Part shown: positions 55,200 to 64,000 of the stretch, piece after piece | Layout of the letters: the number at the start of each line of letters is the position of its first letter | How positions within the stretch are numbered: position 1 is the first letter of the stretch | From: Cristatella mucedo | Lineage: Eukaryota > Bryozoa > Phylactolaemata > Cristatellidae | Length of the DNA: 64,000 bases | Assembly: GCA_009760855.2 (NCBI GenBank) | Contig: WPIO01000011.1 | Location: 7,589,501 to 7,653,500, forward strand | Direction of reading: 5' to 3' | The notes under the pieces: generated by a model | What the model was told of the DNA's origin: nothing | What the model saw: the letters and a program-made list of their open reading frames with translations, nothing else | Database searches by the model: none | Position numbers and translations under genes: made by a program

Positions 55200-56415
55200 A
55201 AGTACTAGATAAAATGTTAATTAAGCTAGGAATACAATGAAGATTTTCGAATTGGATATTCTGAAACTGTTCGTGCCGAAACGCTTAGCATTTGAGCACA
55301 TAGGCGCACACAGGGTGATTCACCGGGTTGGATCAAAAGCTTTTGTTTGAGCAAATGTTTTGAAACTAGCCTTGAAGCCATATTCAGCACAAGCTGCAGT
55401 GACCTACCCAAAATGGAATGGCAACAATCTAGCCAAGACAGAACCTGTAAGCTAGCTTACATTTTTGCAAGCCATGGTGGTAGACAGTCCCTAATCTGAG
55501 ATAGGAGGGCGTGATTTCTAGCTTCGGAGGCAGTCTTTTTAACGAAACTTTCAAAATTTAGGTAGCTGTCGAAGACGACACATAAATTCCGAATGCGCAA
55601 GGACGGTCGCACAACAGCATCACCGATCGAATGAGAAAAGTGTGCTGATCCAGCCATATGCTTGGATCTTCAAATGAGCAGCAGTTCTGTTTCATCGTCT
55701 CTCAGTTTAAGGAAAGTCACTGACATATAGGATCGCATGCCTGCAAGCATCCAGTTTATCAGTCGCTGCAGATTTGGACGGCTTAAATGAAAAATGCAGT
55801 TCAGCGTTAAAGTGGTAGCCTATTCCCAGTCCCTGGGCCTTAATTACTTTTAACAATCGTTGATTGTACAGCAGCAAAGGACCAAGCGTGGACCCTTGTG
55901 GGAATCCACAGGTGACTGGTCCGGTAGATGTGACGCAACCCTACCACGACAAGGATTGAACGCGACCGGACAAGTACAATTCAAACGAGGTGAGTGCCAA
56001 GTCTGACAGACCGATCATTTTTCTCACTCGTTAAGGTAAGATATCGGGATAAATAGTGTCGAAGACAGCTGACACCTAGTATCATTGGTTACACTGATGA
56101 GAGCAGTTTCAGTGGAATGCTGCCGTTTGAACTGCGATTGAAGATTTTCTGAGATTTCATTCTTTTCAATGTGTGCTTTCAGCTGCTTTGAGAGCGACAA
56201 ATTTTGTTGCACGTGTCTTTGACTAAAAAGAAAAAAACTTAAACAGGGCGATAGTTTGCAAGGACATAATCCAAGCTTTTTATTTTATTCTTCGGGTAAC
56301 TAATCCAAGCTTTTTAAGTATCGGCCTAACGTTGGCCAATTTGAAGGACTTGGATACAACCCCTTTTTCCAGAGAATCTCGGTTATAGCCAGGCTACGCT
56401 GGTCTGCCACTGAAG
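55200..56415 (-). mobile_element. Old LINE-A copy, RT to C-terminal start
   Basis: Reverse traces: [67 protein letters not shown]. Heavily interrupted. Confidence 0.75.
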
Positions 56416-56419
56416 ACCA

Positions 56420-56492
56420 CAGCGATAAATAAATATAAATATATAATATATATATATATATATATATTAGATAATATATATATATATATATG
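56420..56492. repeat. (AT)n microsatellite
   Basis: Two AT runs separated by TAGATA, directly before the R2-type fragment. Confidence 0.92.
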
Positions 56493-56499
56493 TATACGC

Positions 56500-56925
56500 A
56501 TGTCGGCAGACCTCGCTCTCCCGCTTGAAGGTGGCCTGGCTCTCAAGCCGGACCTCATCATTGACAACGCCACAGATTTAATAATTGTGGATGTGACAGT
56601 GCCATTCGAAAGACGCGAGGATGCTCGGATTGTGGCTACCCGGAACAAGACTGATAAACATGCAGCCATTACTCAGTCTTTCCTGACAGCTGGCTACCGG
56701 TCGGCAGTGGTGAGGCCCTTCGTGGTCGGGGCGCTCGGCAGCTGGTGGCCAGACAACGAAGCTTGCCTGGCCGAACTCAGCATTCCACGCTCGAAGAGGA
56801 TGGCTCTGAGGCGACACGGCGTCTCCGACGCCATTACCGGCTCGGAAGCCGTGTGGTCCTTGTTCCTTAACTGGGAGGTCCGGGTAGCACGCACGACCCC
56901 GGCAGGGCGGGGCACCGCCAGCTAA
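56500..56925 (+). pseudogene. R2-type non-LTR retrotransposon C-terminus: restriction-like endonuclease
   Basis: A 141-codon open frame carries LKPDLIIDNATDLIIVDVTV, then PFERREDA and KTDKHAAITQ. The PD ... VDVTVPFE ... K order is the restriction-like endonuclease motif that follows the RT of R2/NeSL-type elements and makes their target-site nick. No RT precedes it; an (AT)n tract does, so this is a 5'-truncated end. The frame is fully open to its own stop, suggesting recent insertion. Unrelated to LINE-A and LINE-B, whose endonuclease is the AP type. Confidence 0.75.
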
Positions 56926-56929
56926 CGTA

Positions 56930-57640
56930 TAAATAATTTTGTTCTCGACAGTAATATATAGGTAGACCACGGTAGAATGAAACATCGGCTCCACTCTTTT
57001 ATGCTGCTGTCTGGTTGAAATAGCGTAGACAATTTGCAGCGAGCGCGAAGTTGGAAGGATTCCGCTGCTGCCGAGCACTGCCGCAAAGCAGAAGCGAGGA
57101 TATGCGCTGTGCTCAAAGAGTTCCTCAAGGTCACCGATTGAGCAGTATTCCTTTGTTTAGATACGTTTGCGAACACCGAAGGCTAGATTTTCGACAAGAT
57201 TTTTACTGGGAACACAATCTGACAAGATTTTTATGAAGGTTCACATCACTAACTGAGCGTAATACCTGGCGTTAATGAACCATAGCGGCTGTTGGTTGCG
57301 GAACGTATGCAGCAAAAGGAAGCATGCTGTCATCTATTTTAGAAAATCCGCACGCTGCGTAGCGCTCTTAGTCATGCAGCTGCAGAACTACTTCCTTCTC
57401 CGTACGAGGGATGTTTACGTAGGCCGGAGAGAACGCTACTGCGCAAGCAGGAGGTACGCACTTTGTACCGTCCATAAACGTCGTTCTCTTACTCATGAAA
57501 CATTCCTTGGTGTGTGGTAATCGGCGCCAAACAAACATAAGGAGGAGTGGCTATAAAATTGAAAATACAGCCTCTTTTTAGCTTCATTAGAGAGCTGTTA
57601 CTTTTCATGCCATTCACTTTGACTGGTAAGATTATTAAAA
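56930..57640. other. No supported gene
   Basis: About 50 bp after the R2-type stop is probably its 3' UTR. The rest, including an 81-codon + ORF at 57275–57520, is unrecognised. Confidence 0.35.
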
Positions 57641-57644
57641 TTAA

Positions 57645-58690
57645 TAATAAAAATAATGCACTTGATAAAGCGCCCTCAGAGAACTCAATCTCTTTCTAGA
57701 CGCTTTGCATTTGCTTCAAAGGAAACACGGTCGAATAGTGAGTGGCATCATGATTGATAAACAAAATGAATAACATGGTTAGGGTGACATGAACAGGGTC
57801 AGTGCATATAAGCATATAAGGAACGAATCACGCTGACCCACTAAATGCTGTCATTGATAGGTGCGTTTTTAAGTTCTTTTTAAATGTGGTCAAGTCAGGA
57901 GATTTCGTGACGCAAGTCGGGAGTGAGTTCCAGGCTTTGGGAGCATACGAACTAAATGCGTAGTCTCCAAAGGATTTGAGGTTTGTGCGAGGTGTAGGTA
58001 AACAGTTAGATTCGGAAAAGCAGGTGGTGCGATGCTTGGCCGGGTGGGGGAGTAGATCTAATAGGTAGGCTGGAGCCAAATAATGAAGTGACCTAAAGCG
58101 AGTGACAAAACCTTGCATTCGATCCGTAGCTTGACTGGTAGCTAGCGCAGGTCGGCGAGAAGTGGTGCGATGTGGCAGCCGCAACGCTCATGACAGACAA
58201 GCCTAGTTGCAGAGTTTTGCACCAGCTGTAAGCGCCTGATGGCACATGCCAGTATGCAAGCAAGCAGTGAGTTACAAATGTCAAGACGGGATGTTGCAAA
58301 TGCTTCGACCGACTTAGATGTGGTATCCTTATCTAAACAAGCCCGACTTTTAGCAATGTCATGTAGCTGAAAGTAGGCAGACTTGATTTTGCAGCTGATG
58401 TGGTCGTCTAACGAAAGGTCACTTTGAAACGTGACACCCAGATTTCGTGCAGGTTAAACAGGAGATACGCTGGCAGAACCAATTTTGAGTGTTATCCAAT
58501 TTCTGAATCACACTTGGTTAGCCTAAAACTAATAAGTCAGTTTTACTATCAGTTAATTTGAAAAAAATTGCTGCCTTCCATGTGCGAATGTCATCAATAC
58601 GTGCACCCAATGAGTTGAGAGAATTCGAGGTGCTCGAAGGCTGAGATTGATCAAAGAAAAGGTACAGAACGTATATCAGCTGATTAGTTA
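57645..58690 (-). mobile_element. LINE-B copy, 5' truncated
   Basis: Tail at 57645–57700. Reverse order: NNLKTHLSMTAFSG-type end, LAPAYLLDLLPHPAKHRT, HITPLL region, LDDHIS, IRTWKAAIFFKLTDSKTDLL, then the serine-rich [13 protein letters not shown]. Frames shift repeatedly. Confidence 0.87.
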
Positions 58691-58744
58691 TAATGCAATT
58701 TTCAGTAAGCATTCAACATAATTAAAGCTTCACAAGAACAAACA

Positions 58745-58900
58745 CCTGCTGTACGGAACGAGCGGATTTTTAGTTTAAGTTCTATTGTCGCGGTGTCAGG
58801 AAGCAGAAAGTTCCAGGCTGTCGGCATATAGCACTTAAGACCCCATTGGCCAAAAAATACCTGGTGATTGAGAGGCACAGCTAAAACGCAAGAGTCAAAA
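58745..58900 (-). mobile_element. C-terminal fragment of a third LINE
   Basis: The reverse strand reads GQWGLKCYMPTAWNFLLPDT and ATIELKLKIRSFRTAGVC, the AWN-LP ... FK-LK pattern of these RT C-termini, but not LINE-A or LINE-B sequence. Confidence 0.4.
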
Positions 58901-58917
58901 GAAAGAGATGAATAGAG

Positions 58918-58924
58918 AAAGAGA

Positions 58925-58970
<46 letters not shown>

Positions 58971-59116
58971 ATGGAGAGAGAATGTGAGAAAGAGGGTGAG
59001 AGAGTATGGAGAGAGTAGGGGGAGAGAGAGGAGAGAGAGAGAAAAAGAGAGAAAGAGAGAGAGAGAGGGTGAGAGAGAGAGAAGGTGAGAGAGAGAGGGT
59101 GAGAGAGAGAGAGAGG

Positions 59117-59162
<46 letters not shown>

Positions 59163-59172
59163 GAAAGAGAGT
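58918..59172. repeat. GA-rich microsatellite block, interrupted
   Basis: (GA)n with AAGAG, GGTGA and TATG interruptions. Glu/Arg and Leu/Ser ORFs are artefacts. Confidence 0.95.
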
Positions 59173-59504
59173 AATTGTAGTAATAGCTGCAGTAGTAGTA
59201 GTGAAGCCAGTGTTATTAAAGAGAGCAGTTGTTCACATATAGCAGTGGTGTCGTTCAATAAAGGACAGACCTAGACATTGAGCTTTGCACTGTATGTTAC
59301 AGCGGCATATGGCTAGCGTGAAGAACTTCAAAGAAGAAGCTACATAGTTCTAAACGTGTTGTCACACATAAACGGAATCCTTAATTCAGAGATTCCAGCT
59401 TACAATTACCAGCTCCCTCAGATCTCAGGCTCTCTCTATAGCGATCGAATTAGCGGTCATCTTTCTTGCATTTCTAACATTACCTGCTTACGGCAGAAAC
59501 TACT

Positions 59505-59700
59505 GCTCCGCGAATCCTTCGTAATGAACGTCACGTCAGCAATTTTTGCATACATCTTTGCTCCAGCTGTCACACCTAACAGATATTCTCTCACGTTCTG
59601 GCACGATTACTTCTCCACTGCCTAATCGTCAGTCCTCTAGACTTGCGTGCGCACTGGCTACTTCCTCTTTTCCATGCGAGACGGACGTCTTTTGGACATC
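59505..59700 (+). mobile_element. Diverged LINE-A-type 3' end
   Basis: GCGAATCCTTCGTAATGAAC, TCACGTCAGCAATTTTTG and CCATGCGAGACGGACGTCTT align with 30440–30645. Confidence 0.55.
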
Positions 59701-59952
59701 TGAAAAGGATGAGTCATAATTGGCAGCAGGAGAGTAGTTGTCGTTGCGTTAGAATTGTGGAAGCGACTTCCGCAGTCTATGACCTGTAGAGCTAAAGCTT
59801 CTGTCGCCAACGGTTTTAAGCGGAGGAATGGAACAACTACTTTATTGTAAATACAAGACCTGAAATCGCGAAGAGGCTGAAACTGGTGCAGCAGTTCAGC
59901 TAGGTACGAAGGAGCCAAGCCGTGGCCTTTCCTTGCGGGTCAGCGTAAGAAA
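59701..59952 (-). mobile_element. LINE-A fragment, inverted against the next
   Basis: The reverse strand encodes [15 protein letters not shown] and NKVVVPFLRLK. Joins head to head with a plus-strand LINE-A at about 59953. Confidence 0.8.
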
Positions 59953-60835
59953 ACGGTAATAAAACCGATTTGCTGCTCATAAGACACCCTAAGCGTGTAG
60001 CTGGATTAAAAGCCTTTGCCCCACGTGCTCAAAATTTAGGAATCGTTTTCGACAGCTGCCTACATTTTAAGAGGTTCTTTCAGATAATTGGTTCGACGGC
60101 TAGTCATCTCGTGCGATCCATATATAAGATTAGGAGCTGTCTTCCACAGTGGCTTGACAAAAATTAACTAGCTCTTTAGTTCTGTCTTGGCTTGTTTATT
60201 TATGCTCTTTTGGCTTGGCTACCAAAAAATAGCAACTTGGCCACTGCAGATGGCTATGAATATGGCTGCAAGGCTAGTTTCAGGTCTTCGAGGTTCAACT
60301 AGGTGTCTCCTCTGATATAAGATCTAGGATGGCAGCCGTTTGATCAACTGATACAAAGCAAAGTTCTTTCGCTGACCCACAAGACCCGCCACGGTTTGGC
60401 TCCTCCATACGTCGCTGAATCTGCTGCACCAATTGTGAGCCTCCTCATTCCCTCAGGTCCTGTGTGGACAATCAATTAGCTGTTCTCTTCTTCCGTTTAA
60501 AGACCGTTGGTGGCATAATCTTTAGCTCTGCAGGTCCTAGACTATGAAACTCACTTCCACCACTGTTACGCAACGACAACTACTCTCCTGCTGCCGGCTA
60601 TGGCTCATCCTTTTCAGAGGTCCTGAGCTGCTACTTCAATGCTACTCACAACCTCAACTGCTCTCCTGACTTTGCTATGCTTCCCAATTTCTCTTTGTTG
60701 CGTGAGATGAAGTCTTCTGGCTACCGAATGCGTACCAAAAGCCGTTTAGGCTGTGAGTGCGCTAAACAAAACTCTCCTGTGTGACACTCACATAGTCTCT
60801 GTGGCTTTGAGGATTTACAGACGGAGATAAATTGC
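59953..60835 (+). mobile_element. LINE-A fragment, diverged
   Basis: [48 protein letters not shown], then degraded C-terminal blocks and the 3' end (TTTACAGACGGAGATAAATT) without CATA repeats. Confidence 0.82.
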
Positions 60836-61910
60836 ATCACATTGCTCATTAAAATAATCAACATCACTCTGTTTGATTCGGTTAACGAAGTGACGAAGCA
60901 ATCCGTGTGACTTTAGCATGTGAAGGTATAATTATATTCGATTTACAGTGAAATAATTGACTTCAAGTCATAATTTGCAAATTTGTTAAGTGCAAACGTG
61001 TTCGGACATTCGTAACATGGTCCGTGTGCTTAATATTGCCCCCAAAAGATTCTTTGAGTAAAGTTATCTCTTAGTTATAACAAAGACTGCAGTCCAGATG
61101 TACGTAAGCCATGGTCATTTTAACGTTCAAAAGCCGTAAGAAAAAAGGGTAAACAATAAATTACTTGAATCAACTAGTTTTTGATAATTACGAGCTATAG
61201 AAAGACAAGAATCAAGGCCAAGTTTATGAGCCACACCGCTAATAGTTACTGCAGCAAGCTACGAAATTCGTCCAAGAAAAAGAGACTTAAAGGCAAGCCA
61301 CATGGTTGATTAAACTGGAAAATGAATTCCAAATTCAAAATTTTACATTATCTTTTCCTTTGACCTAGTTTAAAGTAGTCGTCGCAGCCGATCAGTGATT
61401 TAGCAAAGAAGTTTGAATCTAAACATGGAGTCTATGCAACGATGAGCAACGAAAAGCTTAGAAATCCACAGCTATAAATTGTTTACGGAAATTCATTGAA
61501 TTTAACAGTGTGAAATTCGCCACAAGCTAACCGTAGCCTCTTGACGAACCGCCGGAAAGAACTGCGCCGAGTTGGCGACATGCGGGTTTGCTAATAACTA
61601 AGATTATTAGAATTGGTACTAATCAGCGAGAAGTGCAAAATCGTCGTCGATTCAAATACGAGATTTTCGACAAGAGAAGAAGAGCGGAAGCGGAAGCTGA
61701 CCGAAGAGAGGAGAGCTTCTACCATCGCCGAGCGTCAATCTCGGTATTACGCAACTGCTGTTCGGAAATTTTCCAGTAATCGAGCCGGAGAAACCAATGC
61801 TGGTGCCTCTCAAGGGCAATGTCCAAGGTCAAGGACCAAGGCCCAGTCCGTAGGGCTATGATTCTTGGTATCGTGTTTACATCGAAGAAGACCTGCAATC
61901 GGTAAAGCTT
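60836..61910. other. No supported gene
   Basis: AT-rich. An 82-codon + ORF at 61613–61861 is charged and unrecognised. Confidence 0.35.
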
Positions 61911-61913
61911 CTT

Positions 61914-62152
<239 letters not shown>

Positions 62153-62154
62153 TT

Positions 62155-63080
62155 CGTCTGCGGAAGTGAGTGACGTCGGAAAACTGGCTAATTAGCATGC
62201 CTGCACTCCGAAAACAGGCCTCTGAGCTGACATAAATCCTGTAAATAGAACCCTTAAGTAATCAAAGCTCAATGCTTAATTTAAATTAATTCAAGCTGGT
62301 GCTTGAACTAAAGCAGCCATTCATGCAGCACGGAATAAAACGAATAGACTGCTGCTCAGTTCACGCTGCTATTCCCTGTCATATTACTACAGTTCTTGCG
62401 ATTGCATGCAGTTGCTGAATGAGAAAAAATATGTGACAACATTTTTATACCTGGAATACAAGTGATATCTCCAGATTGCTTATGGAAAAAAGGCCATTCT
62501 TCCTAACAAGCTTTGCTGTTGTGACCAGAACAGTGGTCAACTTGAAAGTAACCCATTGCCGATGTGAAAACCTCGCGAATTCTCAGCTGATAGTTCGCAT
62601 TTAGTCAGAAAGAACAGGAAAATAATCAAAACTAACTCGTACTTCCTTGATGTCGGAAAAAGTGAATGACACTTCCTCTGATCTGTTAATTTTACAGTTT
62701 CCTTTAACAAGTTCCACTCCTTGAGACTAGATGTTAGAGGCTTAACGTTGGACTTGGTTAGATTAAACAAGCTTTACAATCAGATCTCCGATCGATCTTT
62801 CGGTTTGGTTTATTTATAGTTTTCTCTCCTCAGTCGCATCCGCGCAATTTGAAGGGGAATCTGCAACAGCTTCCTTAATTTCTAACTTTCCGGTTTCACC
62901 AGAAGATGAAAAACTCCTCTCCAGAAGGCTGGGAACCGGGAGCTCAGAACAGGGTCATAGTAGGGCGATAGGTAAATGCATGTGAGGATACATGGAATGG
63001 CAGGTTTGCTTTACTGCCAGCTCGACGTTGTATTGTCCATGAGCACAGCAGAATACGTACATGCCAGGAACAAAAGCCAA
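62155..63080. other. No supported gene
   Basis: No repeat family or ORF I can support. Confidence 0.35.
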
Positions 63081-63084
63081 TAAA

Positions 63085-64000
63085 GCAGCGTCACGCTGTC
63101 ATTTGACAGCCTCTTAAATTACGCCTGCTAAATGCCCACTCTCTTGAATTGTTACATATTCACGATCCAGAAAATGCTAGATGCAGTTCTACTGACCGAG
63201 ATGCAGACAGATGGCGCCCTGTTCTGGTAACTCTATTTCTGAGACCACTTCTTCGGGTTCTCATTCTTTCAGTCCATGTGGTCTGGCAAGGTTGGTGGAG
63301 GAGTTGCAAATGCTCGTGAATAATTTGAATATATAACATGCTGATTTTTGCATCAGCCATCGTTTGAATCAGTCGCAATCCGGTCCTCATTGATGACCAT
63401 GCCATTAATTGTTGTGAACCGCCGACCTCCTTCTGGCTGTCTAATGTTGTTGATCGAAGAGTTTTCGTAGTTTCTCACTGAAGCATTAGCGTGTGTTAGG
63501 CCTTAACTGATTGCAGGAGACTTCAAAATTCACGTTGACAACCATAGCAGCTGCCGGGTCTACTCATTTCTTGACTGCCTAGAGAACTTTAGTTTGGTTC
63601 AACACTTTAATCAAACGACTCATGTCGGTGGCCACATCCTGGATCTGGTTATCACTAAAGAGGTCTGCCCCACTGAACTTGCAGTTTTTCCAGCGACGAA
63701 ACTTTGAACGCATCTACCAGGAACATGTTTTTCAATATGTCTGCGAAGTAGTCATTCTTGATCTGCACCCAGACTTGAACGTTAGCCTCGATATTTTCAT
63801 CGATGCAGTGAACGCCACACTTTTGAGTGCCATCAACTAGCTTGCTCTCGTACATTCTGTCCGTGTATGGTGTCGCTGAGATTCCTTTGAATTTAGAAAA
63901 CTTCAAAGAATGCAGTCTTAAGCACTGGCTCACAAGCTTATTAAAAAAGTTTGGATTTGATGACTATCTAATCGATTTCAAAGACTTTCTCGGAGCCCAC
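63085..64000 (+). mobile_element. Old LINE-A copy, endonuclease part, runs off the right edge
   Basis: Degraded matches in family order: [70 protein letters not shown], then the linker (NVSLDIFIDAVNATLLSAIN). Confidence 0.8.

Overview
This window is animal (metazoan) nuclear DNA. It has a spliced gene with GT–AG introns, many decayed non-LTR retrotransposons (LINEs), tRNA-derived SINEs and abundant microsatellites. There is no operon structure and no rRNA, tRNA or CRISPR locus. The transposon types and small exons in large introns fit an invertebrate (chelicerate or lophotrochozoan are my best guesses). The sequence alone does not fix the phylum.

One host gene is readable. On the minus strand, eight exons between 41130 and 9021 join in consistent phase, each bounded by GT and AG, into a 466-residue protein. 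It has a signal peptide, an M14 subfamily B (N/E-type) metallocarboxypeptidase domain with every catalytic residue present, a transthyretin-like domain and a hydrophobic C-terminal tail, as in GPI-anchored carboxypeptidase M. It should remove C-terminal Arg/Lys from extracellular peptides. The exons total 1.4 kb of a 32 kb locus; the introns are largely transposon.

The rest is dominated by two LINE families with AP endonuclease and reverse transcriptase of the CR1/L2 group. LINE-A ends in a CATA-repeat tail. LINE-B ends in a conserved tail of about 50 bp followed by (ATT)n. A nearly intact LINE-A (31841–35342) sits inside an older LINE-A copy in intron 2. The longest LINE-B (about 43573–46250, minus) shares a 1.33 kb inverted duplication with 28877–30602. 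Two SINE families with tRNA-like heads are scattered through the locus, and one carries the LINE-B tail. An R2-type endonuclease-domain fragment lies at 56500–56925.

Layout: 1–9020, LINE/SINE fragments and unique DNA downstream of the gene; 9021–41130, the carboxypeptidase gene with a 55-unit 9-bp minisatellite in its last intron; 41131–49960, dense LINE-B and LINE-A; 49960–64000, old LINE-A copies, GA-rich microsatellites and sequence in which I see nothing.
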